Positions 58,301-63,768 of a DNA stretch of 64,000 nt are shown piece after piece. This DNA is from Ariolimax columbianus (Eukaryota; Mollusca; Gastropoda; Stylommatophora; Arionidae), in contig JAVGWX010000012.1 in NCBI GenBank assembly GCA_036924085.1, positions 4,083,249 to 4,147,248 on the forward strand, given 5' to 3'. Each line of letters begins with the position of its first letter. The stretch's first letter is position 1. Below the pieces are notes generated by a model. It was given only the letters and a program-made list of their open reading frames with translations. It was not told the DNA's origin and did no database searches. The position numbers and the translations under genes are program-made.

Positions 58301-58782
58301 TGAATATAAGCACAATAATCTTATAGCCAGGTATGAAGTGTTTAAAACTGCATAACACTAGTCATACGATTTTGGATGAGGTAGTTTAGGCAGTTTACTT
58401 TCTGTTTGTCTTGACGTCACAAGTATTTAAGCAAGTACATATGTACATCTGAGTCCAGAAGAGTTTGATGTAGGAGGCAAGGGCTCTGTCACTGGGCTGG
58501 TCGGATGCTCAGAACTGGGGAATAGAACAACTGAAACAAAAGGGAATTAACTGTGTAATTCTTACGTTATGTTATCCTCTGCGAACATTTCAATAAAGAT
58601 TTTACAGATGCCGGCTGTGAGGAAGGTCTGTTTGAGGGTCCCATTGACTGTCGCCACTGTCAGGACGGCGTTGCAGAATGATACACTGCTATCCTTCGCG
58701 GTGATGCTGGAGATGCCAGGATAAAGGCAGTCGTCAGTTACGAATGGGCCATTCAGGATGCGAAACTTTGGATGGGTGCATA
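37172..58782 (-). CDS. S1-family serine protease homologue, predicted non-catalytic; five exons found, 5' exon missing
   Basis: Five minus-strand exons (58566-58782, 56585-56649, 48553-48717, 44176-44309, 37172-37300) join in one frame, with intron phases 2, 1, 1 and 0, to give about 235 residues. They contain one chymotrypsin-like domain of about 228 residues, close to the usual 220-240. Fold landmarks appear in order: activation site RILNG, FCNAV (Cys42 region), LTAGIC (Cys58), NYISLL, CTILSWG, GGC..TLC (Cys168/182), ICSADSGSP (Cys191, Ser195), VYC (Cys201) and DC (Cys220). In active enzymes these read TAAHC, NDIALL and GDSGGP, so His57 is Ile, Asp102 is Tyr and Gly193 is Ala, while Asp194 and Ser195 remain. 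A propeptide Cys seven residues before the activation site suggests a secreted zymogen-like protein. The role is unknown; inactive S1 homologues elsewhere act as cofactors or binding proteins. No signal-peptide exon was found. Confidence 0.8.
37318..38559. repeat. Minisatellite, 23 bp unit, interrupted by a LINE
   Basis: About 54 copies of GTATGTGGGTCTTTGTGTGGGGC with TGGGCCTTAGTG and TTGTGTTGGGCG variants. It resumes at 42628-42675 after the LINE. It lies in intron 4 of the protease homologue, beginning about 17 bp from the acceptor. Confidence 0.93.
38560..38571. repeat. Left target-site duplication of the 4.06 kb LINE
   Basis: TATGTGGGCCTT, repeated at 42628-42639 directly after the LINE 3' end. 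The 12 bp is also part of the satellite unit, so its length is approximate. Confidence 0.7.
38590..38601 (+). promoter_or_regulatory. YY1-like motif at LINE 5' end
   Basis: CAAGATGGCGCC lies 18 bp from the element start. The core AAGATGGC matches the YY1 consensus, and a YY1 site near the 5' end positions transcription initiation in human L1. Its function here is inference. Confidence 0.45.
38787..39200 (+). CDS. LINE upstream open frame (possible ORF1)
   Basis: The frame is open from a stop at 38784 to TAG at 39198-39200, about 137 codons, without any ATG. The product is basic and hydrophilic in its second half (REVEEEYTNKCTQKQ) with no recognisable RNA-binding domain. It overlaps the start of the polymerase frame (open from 39179) by 22 nt, in the -1 relation. 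Either translation begins at a non-ATG codon or an original continuous ORF has been broken; I cannot tell which. Confidence 0.4.
   Translation, partial: TNVYSFHRTKRGRNLTRSKASVAPCCIVTQITKEVILTPSNIRYFRKELIALRSAHYVLSKSDLHLLRVLKIHLTEEASELTSKQSRQRPEEREVEEEYTNKCTQKQIPESSTPEIKEKGRANRENEAHADTILSCL
39179..42579 (+). pseudogene. LINE endonuclease-reverse transcriptase (ORF2) with three lesions
   Basis: An APE-type endonuclease comes first: AAWNVRTLL near 39390, SETRL near 39500, GDFDARVG at 39836-39859 (usual motif GDFNA, here Asp for Asn) and WTDHRLV near 40118. A reverse transcriptase follows: KAPGADAIPAEVY near 40870, LYKRKGNRQECDYFRGISLL near 41012-41072, QCGFRAGRGT, DLTKAFDTVNRGGLW near 41270 (motif A), NGVKQGCVLAPTLFS near 41430, and FADDCALM near 41630 (motif C). 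The C-terminus ends in a C2H2-like finger (CPICSRCF..H) near 42495. Lesions: an 8-A run near 41725-41732 where 7 would keep frame; a 7-A run near 41962-41968 where 6 would; and an in-frame TGA at 42076-42078. The frame is otherwise open to TGA at 42577. First ATG codons are far downstream, so the start is uncertain. Confidence 0.88.
42628..42675. repeat. Right target-site duplication and resumed 23 bp minisatellite
   Basis: TATGTGGGCCTT at 42628-42639 duplicates 38560-38571. Two further satellite units follow before unique sequence. Confidence 0.75.
42718..42790 (-). mobile_element. Rex1/CR1-like LINE 3' tail fragment
   Basis: On the plus strand, CTTAACTTAACGTCTTTATG and TGGTTTAGAAGACTCT match the terminal sequence of the LINE at 33025-34200 (AACTTCATTATACTGGTATA and GAAAACTCTACACAG). 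Only the 3' UTR and tail remain. Confidence 0.55.
42791..43240. repeat. Diffuse GTGAGTGAATGA-type simple repeat
   Basis: Imperfect GTGAGTGAATGA repeats without a fixed register, grading into the 41 bp array. Confidence 0.7.
43241..43625. repeat. Minisatellite, 41 bp unit, about 9 copies
   Basis: Unit GTGAGTGAATGAGTGAATCA plus GTCATTAATAAACGTGTGTAT. Confidence 0.9.
43715..44050. repeat. Minisatellite, 28 bp unit, about 12 copies
   Basis: Unit GAGTCTGACAGTGAGTGAAT plus GAGTCAGT. It ends about 120 bp from exon 4 of the protease homologue, on its downstream (intron 4) side. Confidence 0.9.
44176..44309 (-). CDS. Protease homologue exon 4: Cys168-Cys191 region
   Basis: 134 nt, acceptor CTCTACTTCCAG (AG at 44310-44311), donor GTGAGT at 44170-44175; it starts in phase 1 and ends in phase 0. 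It encodes DGLHEVPVALNQGGC (compare LxxVxVPIxxxxxC168) then TDEANTLCF (Cys182) and GKNLICS, which ends just before the Ser195 motif. Residue 189, at the base of the S1 pocket, is Leu rather than the Asp of trypsin. An intron immediately before GDSGGP is common in S1 genes. Confidence 0.82.
44350..45023. other. Intron 3 sequence, G-rich tract; no further exon supported
   Basis: The plus strand at 44360-44500 has G-runs up to 13. A 64-codon minus-strand frame at 44667-44861 contains LLTPHC, resembling a protease His loop. I do not include it, because exon 1 already supplies that loop and exons 3 and 4 join in frame without it. Confidence 0.5.
45024..45690 (-). pseudogene. LINE RNase H fragment with (GAA)n tail (copy B)
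   Basis: The minus strand reads ENESHIVLLTDALAVVTALK, VVVQWVPSHCNIQGNEEADR, YQLNRREQVVVFRLRTGHNR and a Cys/His tail with CPCGTEKMTAEHLLQNCP. It ends MTATFFEKIMV, followed at once by (GAA)7, the 3' tail on the minus strand (plus-strand TTC repeats at 45025-45046). The frame is open for 212 codons. The 5' side is truncated in the middle of RNase H. It lies in intron 3, in the same orientation as the host gene. Confidence 0.85.
45700..46330 (+). pseudogene. Degenerate RNase H-like transposon ORF (copy 2)
   Basis: It parallels 580-1430: CATCAACCTCCAGTGTGAGA near 45860, a WIYCHDLAGVCRNERTY stretch near 46050-46100, and GTGTACAACCAGCGAGCTATG near 46289-46309, all in different frames. Heavily decayed. 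Confidence 0.5.
46485..47300. repeat. Minisatellite with 30 bp and 22 bp units
   Basis: Core GACCATGTACAAGTACAG followed by either TATTAGATGATT (30 bp) or CATT (22 bp); the left half is mainly the 30 bp form, the right mainly 22 bp. About 30 copies in intron 3. Confidence 0.92.
47310..47645. repeat. Diverged 30 bp subfamily
   Basis: About 11 copies of TAGGTAATTGACCGTGTACA plus GAAACAGCAT, clearly related to the adjoining array. Confidence 0.9.
47646..48190. other. Intronic, no exon supported
   Basis: A phase-compatible minus-strand frame at about 47690-47810 was considered as an exon. It has a weak acceptor and no good donor, and exon 2 already joins exon 3 directly in frame. Confidence 0.5.
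48192..48434 (+). pseudogene. LINE polymerase C-terminal Cys/His remnant
   Basis: Reads YMKKWGLSDGDTCDCRAVQD then PGHLIICPSL, matching the terminal pattern of several LINE polymerases (xxKWGLxxxxxCxCG...HLxxxCP). No upstream polymerase is present. Confidence 0.45.
48505..48560. repeat. Tandem 27 bp duplication over the exon 3 donor
   Basis: Two copies of ATGCATAATGAATTAC followed by C/AAGAATTGGAA, placing GTAATTC donors at both 48551-48552 and 48524-48525 on the minus strand. Confidence 0.85.
48553..48717 (-). CDS. Protease homologue exon 3: residue-102 strand and Cys136 loop
   Basis: 165 nt, acceptor ATATATGCCAG (AG at 48718-48719), donor GTAATT at 48547-48552, phase 1 at both ends. It encodes MDKNYISLLDNID, aligned to the conserved NDIALLxL strand with Tyr in place of catalytic Asp102. 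Next are GCQRSACSYNN (the propeptide-linked Cys122 region) and DMTTCTILSWGTSNS, aligned to the CxVxGWGxT loop with Cys136. A 27 bp tandem duplication gives a second in-frame donor at 48524-48525. Confidence 0.82.
48735..49138. other. Intron 2 start, nothing recognised
   Basis: Single-copy looking sequence between exon 3 and short repeats; no motif seen. Confidence 0.45.
49139..49195. repeat. 14 bp tandem repeat, about 4 copies
   Basis: CAGTCAGGAGGACA repeated. Confidence 0.85.
49430..49710 (+). pseudogene. Degenerate RNase H-like transposon ORF (copy 3)
   Basis: Short colinear matches to the end of copy 1: ATCAATGGCCAACTACTGGA and CGATGATGCTTCTATACATC near 49520, then GTGTACAATCAATAAGCTAC near 49632. 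Strongly decayed; assigned by comparison with 1230-1390. Confidence 0.35.
50030..51600 (-). pseudogene. 5'-truncated LINE: reverse transcriptase thumb, linker, RNase H, (GAA)n tail (copy C)
   Basis: Longest copy of this family. From the 5' side on the minus strand: TTCTIFSLSNKP near 51580, NYLGVTFDRRMPWKSQIERN near 51450, GTSWGADESILKKLYTGR near 51370, and AMRVITGGMKSTPIVELE near 51270. RNase H follows (YTDSSVTNATQNGG near 50840, NFRAEAEAEALRA, LFTDALAVV, VVQWVPSHCNIQGNEEADR), then a Cys/His tail and (GAA)8 at 50026-50050. Lesions: an in-frame TAA near 51295 and an extra base near 50578 that shifts frame. It lies in intron 2 of the protease homologue. Confidence 0.88.
51650..51775. repeat. 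33 bp tandem repeat, about 4 copies
   Basis: Unit CAGCTATGGGTCGCTGGCCC plus TGACGCTAGCAGT. Confidence 0.88.
51803..53039 (+). mobile_element. Mariner-like DNA transposon, dead copy
   Basis: Terminal inverted repeats: CGAAAGTAATGCCTACTATT at 51809-51828, and its near complement AATAGGAGGCATTACTTTC ending near 53038. Between them is a decayed transposase in changing frames: PIDIHRCLLNIYGDQTVDVS and RRWVVRF near 52020-52105, RPCTAVTPRNEEHL near 52137, WVSRMLTQEQKEHRMEIC near 52250, DRIITGN near 52348, HHDTARSHTSLKTVEP near 52640, and EFAPSDFRLFGPIKDGL near 52735. The catalytic DD34D triad is recognisable. The second and third Asp are kept with 34 residues between them. The first (family motif TGDETW) is Asn, followed by TAG. 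Inactive. Confidence 0.88.
53085..53350. repeat. Purine-rich imperfect repeat, about 65 bp unit
   Basis: About three imperfect copies containing CAGACCAACACAGAA, AAGAACACAAGAGAAAGGAC and AGAGACCTCAGT. Plus-strand purine bias continues to about 53480. Confidence 0.7.
53620..54720 (-). pseudogene. LINE reverse transcriptase, inverted 5' segment
   Basis: The minus strand, starting at the right-hand side, reads RRYIVETCKDIENLHQQGRE near 54650, DNTLTETKDTLNR near 54530, then RT motifs TCFIDYTKAFDTVKHQSLWR near 53950-54000 (motif A) and KGVRQGCILSPYL near 53770-53830. Frameshifts and stops are frequent. The 5'-most part abuts, at about 54721, the plus-strand 3' segment of the same LINE type. Confidence 0.75.
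54722..55260 (+). pseudogene. LINE reverse transcriptase C-terminal segment
   Basis: An open frame of 169 codons: RRLAMAMQRLNSLKKLW (thumb), VFPVAAYGCESWTITK, SFESKCYRKILRIPWTEKKT, KYFGHIKRHNGLERTVMEG and RGRGRPRRRWHQDI. This is the standard order of an RTE/BovB-like polymerase C-terminus. The head-to-head arrangement with 53620-54720, and the gap between the two segments, fit a single insertion with a 5' inversion. Confidence 0.82.
55262..55484 (+). mobile_element. Rex1/CR1-like LINE 3' end
   Basis: A final coding stretch with RKYLFSQRIVIDWKALS and EDVVEAGSVNTFKNKL (compare NFFSQRVVxxWNxLPxxVVEAxSVNxFKNxLD) ends in TAG, followed by a 3' UTR matching the plus-strand complement of 33050-33130, up to GAAGTTAAGT. 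Its tail is interrupted by the SINE at 55485. Confidence 0.7.
55485..55742 (+). mobile_element. SINE family 1 inserted in a LINE tail
   Basis: Head GGCGTGGGCTAGTGGTTAAG and GGGTTCGATCCCCA; body and CGAACGC plus A-run end as at 25726-25985. It is flanked on the left by GAAGTTAAGT and on the right by ATTAAGTTAAGCTAAGC, both parts of a LINE (AAGTT)n-like tail. Confidence 0.85.
55765..56214. other. Intron 2 sequence, nothing recognised
   Basis: No motif or exon with good splice sites seen. Confidence 0.45.
56215..56540. repeat. Minisatellite, 22 bp unit, about 14 copies
   Basis: Units of GATATAAATGTGGGAATGTGGA with GGGGGAACG variants. It lies in intron 2, about 45 bp from the exon 2 donor. Confidence 0.9.
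56585..56649 (-). CDS. Protease homologue exon 2
   Basis: 65 nt, with a long pyrimidine tract and CTCCAG acceptor (AG at 56650-56651) and a GTAAGA donor at 56579-56584. Joining the phase-2 end of the previous exon to its first base makes ACG (Thr) and opens CNINIGSQVF then PIVKPMFTLVD. This fits the S1 strand pattern (VxLGS ... IxxHPxF) after the residue-57 loop; Lys replaces the common His of HPxY. It ends in phase 1. Its small size means phase agreement on both sides is the main support, and a 22 bp minisatellite starts only about 45 bp downstream. Confidence 0.75.
56730..57235. repeat. Minisatellite, 81 bp unit, about 6 copies
   Basis: Unit starts TATGACAGCTTACCTGTCTA and includes TTATGATAGCTTGACCGTCC and TCAATCATCTCTTGACC. 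Internal copies are nearly identical. In intron 1. Confidence 0.92.
57236..57589. other. Intron 1 sequence, nothing recognised
   Basis: AT-rich, no motif seen. Confidence 0.45.
57590..58250. repeat. Minisatellite, 33 bp unit, about 20 copies
   Basis: Unit GTCTGGAGACTACAATAACC plus ATATTTACGACAT. Strongly diverged on the left (57590-57900) and homogeneous on the right. Overlapping ORFs on both strands come from the 11-codon period. Confidence 0.9.
58566..58782 (-). CDS. Protease homologue exon 1 of those found: propeptide end, activation site, residue-57 loop
   Basis: 217 nt, bounded by an acceptor (CCAATCCTCAG, AG at 58783-58784) and a GTAAGA donor at 58560-58565. It starts with two bases of a split codon and ends in phase 2. 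It encodes CTHPKFRILNGPFV, with a propeptide Cys and an Arg-Ile cleavage site like the R-IVGG site of zymogens, then CLYPGISSI (compare xxPWQVSI) and SFCNAVL (compare FCGGSL). TFLTAGIC follows where active enzymes have LTAAHC. Codon 57 (58607-58609) is ATC, Ile, in place of His. FAEDNIT ends the exon. An upstream exon contributing one base must exist. Confidence 0.8.
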
Positions 58783-58812
58783 CTGAGGATTGGCATAGAG
58801 CTTGGTTAATAG

Positions 58813-59411
58813 GATGTTATGTGTTGTTGTGGTAGTGGTGCAATAGTGTTAGTGCAGTAGTATCATGTCAGTAGTAGTAATAATACATGTAGTAGTAATA
58901 GTAGTAGTAGTAATAGAAGTAGTACCAGTAGTAGTAATAGTAGTAGTAGTAGTAGCAGTAGTATCAGTAGTAGTAATAGTAGTAGTAGTACTAGCAGTAG
59001 TACCAGCAATAGTGGTAATAGTAGTAGTAGTAATAACAGTAGTACCAGTAGAAGTAGTAGTAGTAGCAGTATTAGTAGTAATAGTAATAGTAGTAATAAC
59101 AGTAGTACCAGTAGTAATAACAGTATTACCAGTAGTAGTAGTAGTAATAGTAGTAGTAGTAATAACAGTAGTTTAGCTGTAGTAGTAGTAGTAGTAGTAG
59201 TAACAGTAGTATAGTAGTAGTAGTAGTAGTAGCAGTAGTAGTAGTAATAGTAGTAGTAGTAATAACAGTAGTTTAGTTGTAGTAGTAGTAGTAGTAGTAG
59301 TAACAGTAGTATAGTAGTAGTAGTAGTAGTAGCAGTAGTAGTAGTAATAGTAGTAGTAGTAATAACAGTAGTTTAGTTGTAGTAGTAGTAGTAGTAGTAG
59401 TAACAGTAGTA

Positions 59412-59446
<35 letters not shown>

Positions 59447-59880
59447 ACAGTAGTATAGTAGTAGTAGTAGTAGTAGCAGTAGTAGTAGTAATAGTAGTAG
59501 TAGTAATAACAGTAGTATAGTTGTAGTAGTAGTAGTAACAGTAGTAGTAGTAATAGTAGTAGTAGTAATAACAGTAGTATAGTAGTAGTAGTAGTAGTAG
59601 CAGTAGTAGTAGTAATAGTAGTAGTAGTAATAACAGTAGTATAGTAGTAGTAGTAGTAGTAGCAGTAGTAGTAGTAATAGTAGTAGTAGTAATAACAGTA
59701 GTATAGTAGTAGTAGTAGTAGTAGCAGTAGTAGTAGTAATAGTAGTAGTAGTAATAACAGTAGTATAATAGTAGTAGTAGTAGTAGTAACAGTAGTATAG
59801 TTGTAGTAGTAGTAGTAGCAGTAGCAGTAGTATAGTAGTAGTAATAGTACGAGTAGTAGCAGTAGTAGTTGTAAAGAGTA
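58813..59880. repeat. (GTA)n trinucleotide repeat with higher-order blocks
   Basis: About 1.07 kb of GTA/TAG repeats with regular AAT, CAG and AACAG interruptions that recur in blocks of roughly 60-120 bp. Homopeptide-rich frames on both strands are artefacts. Confidence 0.95.
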
Positions 59881-59894
59881 CCAGGAAATGTAAT

Positions 59895-59985
59895 AGTAAA
59901 GGGCAACGGTAGCGCAGTGGTTAGTGCACTGGCTTCCCAGTCAGGCAATCAGGGTTCAAATCCCCAGTTGGTGAGGTATTTTTTC
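59895..59985 (+). mobile_element. tRNA-derived SINE head (family 3-like)
   Basis: GTAGCGCAGTGGTTAGTGCA (A box) and AGGGTTCAAATCCCC (B box) are spaced as in a tRNA. The acceptor arms do not pair properly (GGGCAAC against GTTGGTG), so it is a tRNA-derived retroposon rather than a functional tRNA gene. Confidence 0.6.
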
Positions 59986-59999
59986 TATGGCAATGAAGT

Positions 60000-60300
60000 T
60001 GTAGACAAACTAGCAAAGTGTGGAGGAGCATCCCCACAAACAGACAACTACTAAACTGGAGAGGAGCAAGTCGTCATCTTGAGACTGTATTGAACGAAAG
60101 GGTCATCTTTATAACACCATGTGGATTGGGACAGATGACAGGTAGGGAGCATGGTATACTGTGGAACATGTCCTACAATGCTGCGTGCTCACGCAGGAAG
60201 AAAGAGAACACTACTGACCAAGCGAGGCAGCTGTGAGACCAAGATGTACGGAGGGAGAACCACACAACAACGGCGTCCGTTGTTAGAGAAGCCGGTACTT
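60000..60300 (+). pseudogene. Decayed LINE RNase H C-terminus
   Basis: Frames give NEVVDKLAKCGG, EEQVVILRLY and CGLGQMTGREHG, parallel to NEEADRLAKEGA, REQVVVFRLRTG and CGTEKMTAEHLL of the LINE copies B and C. The reading frame is repeatedly broken. Confidence 0.4.
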
Positions 60301-60415
60301 TGATCAGCTGTTGCTGCCGTTGAACGAATAAGGAAAAGAAGAAAATTAATAATAAGCAGCAAAACAGGAGAGTTCCAGAGAAATGCAGAAACGTCTTTCT
60401 CACAGTGGTTCTATG

Positions 60416-61265
60416 ACAATGACAAGATTCTTGATGCCTGGGCGTCGCTGACAAGATTCTTGATGGTTGGGCCTCGCTGACAAGATTCTTGATGGTTGGG
60501 CCTCGCTGACAGGATTCTTGATGGTTGGGCCTCGCTGACAAGATTCTTGATGGCTGGGCCTCGCTGACAAGATTCTTGATGGCTGGGCCTCGCCGACAAG
60601 ATTCTTGATGGTTGGGCGTCACTGACAGGATTCTTGATGGTTGGGCCTTGCTGACAAGATTCTTGATGGTTGGGCCTCGCTGACAAGATTCTTGATGGTT
60701 GGGCCTCGCTGACAGGATTCTTGATGGTTGGGCCTCGCTGACAAGATTCTTGATGGTTGGGCCTCGCTGACAAGATTCTTGATGGTTGGGCCTCGCTGAC
60801 AAGATTCTTGATGGTTGGGCCTCGCTGACAGGATTCTTGATGGTTTGGCCTCGCTGACAAGATTCTTGATGGTTGGGCCTCGCTGACAAGATTCTTGATG
60901 GTTGGGCCTCGCTGACAAGATTCTTGATGGTTGGGCCTCGCTAACAGGATTCTTGATGGTTGGGCCTCGCTGACAAGATTCTTGATGGCTGGGCCTCGCT
61001 GACACGATTCTTGATGGCTGGGCCTCGCCGACAAGATTCTTGATGGTTGGGCGTCACTGACAAGATTCTTGATGGTTGGGCCTCGCTGACAGGATTCTTG
61101 TTGGTTGGGCCTCGCTGACAAGATTCTTGATGGTTGGGCCTCGCTGACAAGATTCTTGATGGTTGGGCCTCGCTGACAAGATTCTTGATGGTCGGGCCTT
61201 GCTGACAAGATTCTTGATGGCTGGGCCTCGCTGACAAGATTCTTGATGGCTGGGCCTCGCTGTTC
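60416..61265. repeat. Minisatellite, 29 bp unit, about 29 copies
   Basis: Unit GACAAGATTCTTGATGGTTG plus GGCCTCGCT, with GGATTC, GGCTGG and GGGCGTCAC variants recurring in blocks. Minus-strand ORFs (up to 298 codons) come from the repeat. Confidence 0.93.
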
Positions 61266-61497
61266 AGTGAAGTTCTCAACAATCCAATGTAGTGACACGA
61301 ATGTCACCAGTCGCGACCAACGATAGGTTCGGCATTCCTCCCTTATGTCTAGCGGGTCAGATGCTCTATTTACTGACGTTTAGGAAGCAGACAGCTCTCA
61401 AGGCTCTGACAAACCAATACCGTTAAATCTGGGATGACGTCCAGATACCTGAGGTCCTGGAGGATGTCTCCGTTATCATCTTGTACAAGCGAAAGGG

Positions 61498-61805
61498 CAA
61501 TCGTTCTTCCTACCATAACCACTGGGAATCTCTCTCCTGTCAATCGTTCCTCCTACCATAACCACTGGGAATCTCTCTCCTGTCAATCGTTCCTCCTACC
61601 ATAACCACTGGGAATCTCTCTCCTGTCAATCGTTCCTCCTACCATAACCACTGGGAATCTCTCTCCTGTCAATCGTTCCTCCTACCATAACCACTGGGAA
61701 TCTCTCTCCTGTCAATCGTTCCTCCTACCATAACCACTGGGAATCTCTCTCCTGTCAATCGTTCCTCCTACCATAACCACTGGGAATCTCTCTCCTGTCA
61801 ATCAA
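61498..61805. repeat. Minisatellite, 43 bp unit, about 7 copies, inside LINE
   Basis: Unit CGTTCCTCCTACCATAACCA plus CTGGGAATCTCTCTCCTGTCAAT. The first copy is continuous with the LINE coding sequence for KGNRSSYHN, so the unit is a piece of reverse transcriptase sequence. Confidence 0.93.
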
Positions 61806-62239
61806 ACATTCCGGTCTGAGTTTTGCTCAACCTTTTAACTAGTCATCTTGAGCAAGATCTACTTCCGGAGAGCCAGTGTGGTTTTCAAACCGGTCGTGGG
61901 ACGGTCGACATGATATATGCAGCACGTTAACTCCGGGAGAAATGCTGAGAACAGCACTGGGACATGCACATAGTTGGTGTCGACCTTTGAGACCGTCGAC
62001 TCACGAGCTCAAGCAAATGATAGCCAAGTTTGGTTTTCACGGCAGATGTATTACAATTGTCCGTCTCTTTCAGGATAGTATGATGGCTCAACTACTATAT
62101 GAAGGAGAATTATCTCTAGCCTACCCAATCACCAAATGTGTCAAACAGCGATGTTTGCTTTGAATATTTTTTTGCGTCAGTGCTCTCTATTGCTGCACAT
62201 GGCGCTGTTGCTGCCATACAGGAGGCACAGTCAGCTGCG

Positions 62240-63768
62240 TAATTATAGACGCCTGAAGTATTACACAAAGACGCCTGAAGTATTACACCAGGACGCCTGA
62301 AGTATTACACCAGGACGCCTGAAGTATTACACCAGGACGCCTGAAGTATTACACCAAGACGCCTGAAGTATTACACCAGGACGCCTGAAGTATTACACCA
62401 AGACGAATGAAGTATTACACCAGGACGAGTGAAGTATTAGACCAAGACGAGTGAATTATTACACCAGGACGAGTGAAGTATTAAACCAAGACGAGTGAAG
62501 TATTACACCAAGACGAGTGAAGTATTACACCAGGACGAGTGAAGTATTACACCAGGACGAGTGAAGTATTACACCAGGACGAGTGAAGTATTACACCAAG
62601 ACGAGTGAAGTATTAAACCAAGACGAGTGAAGTATTACACCAAGACGAGTGAATTATTAAACCAGGACGAGTGAATTATTACACCAAGACGAGTGAAGTA
62701 TTACACCAAGACGAGTGAATTATTACACCAGGACGAGTGAATTATTACACCAAGACGAGTGAAGTATTAGATCAAGACGAGTGAATTATTAAACCAGGAC
62801 GAGTGAATTATTACACCAGGACGAGTGAAGTATTACACCAGGACGAGTGAAGTATTACACCAAAACGAGTGAATTATTACACCAGGACGAGTGAAGTATT
62901 ACACCAAGACGAGTGAAGTATTAGACCAAGACGAGTGAAGTATTACACCAGGACGAGTGAATTATTACACCAGGACGAGTGAAGTATTACACCAAGACGA
63001 GTGAAGTATTACACCAAGACGAGTGAATTATTACACCAGGACGAGTGAAGTATTACACCAAGACGAGTGAATTATTACACCAGGACGAGTGAAGTATTAC
63101 ACCAAGACGAGTGAAGTATTAGACCAAGACGAGTGAAGTATTACACCAAGACGAGTGAAGTATTAGACCAAGACGAGTGAATTATTACACCAGGACGAGT
63201 GAAGTATTACACCAAGACGAGTGAAGTATTACACCAAGACGAGTGAATTATTACACCAGGACGAGTGAAGTATTAGACCAAGACGAGTGAAGTATTACAC
63301 CAAGACGAGTGAAGTATTACACCAGGACGAGTGAAGTATTACACCAAGACGAGTGAAGTATTAGACCAAGACGAGTGAAGTATTACACCAAGACGAGTGA
63401 AGTATTACACCAAGACGAGTGAAGTATTACACCAAGACGAGTGAAGTATTACACCAAGACGAGTGAAGTATTACACCAAGACGAGTGAAGTATTACACCA
63501 AGACGAGTGAAGTATTAGACCAAGACGAGTGAAGTATTACACCAAGACGAGTGAAGTATTAGACCAAGACGAGTGAAGTATTACACCAAGACGAGTGAAG
63601 TATTACACCAAGACGAGTGAAGTATTACACCAAGACGAGTGAAGTATTACACCAAGACGAGTGAAGTATTAGACCAAGACGAGTGAAGTATTACACCAAG
63701 ACGAGTGAAGTATTAGACCAAGACGAGTGAATTATTACACCAGGACGAGTGAAGTATTACACCAAGAC
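62240..63768. repeat. Minisatellite, 22 bp unit, about 69 copies, inside LINE
   Basis: Unit GAAGTATTACACCAAGACGAGT; the first seven copies read GACGCCT instead of GACGAGT. The left flank runs RRLKYYTKT into the array and the right flank runs YYTKTYETTIL out of it, so the array interrupts LINE coding sequence between the CVKQRC motif and the thumb. Confidence 0.95.

Noticed and set aside
58813..59948. ORFs rich in Val, Tyr/Thr or Leu over the GTA repeat
   Set aside because: Translation of a trinucleotide repeat; present in several frames on both strands.
59895..59985. Possible functional tRNA gene
   Set aside because: A and B boxes are present but the acceptor stem does not pair and the 3' end is not tRNA-like; a SINE head is more likely.
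60173..61307. Minus-strand ORFs of 238 and 298 codons with a QPSRILSARPNHQESC repeat
   Set aside because: Produced by the 29 bp minisatellite, which cycles through all three frames (87 bp period) without stops.
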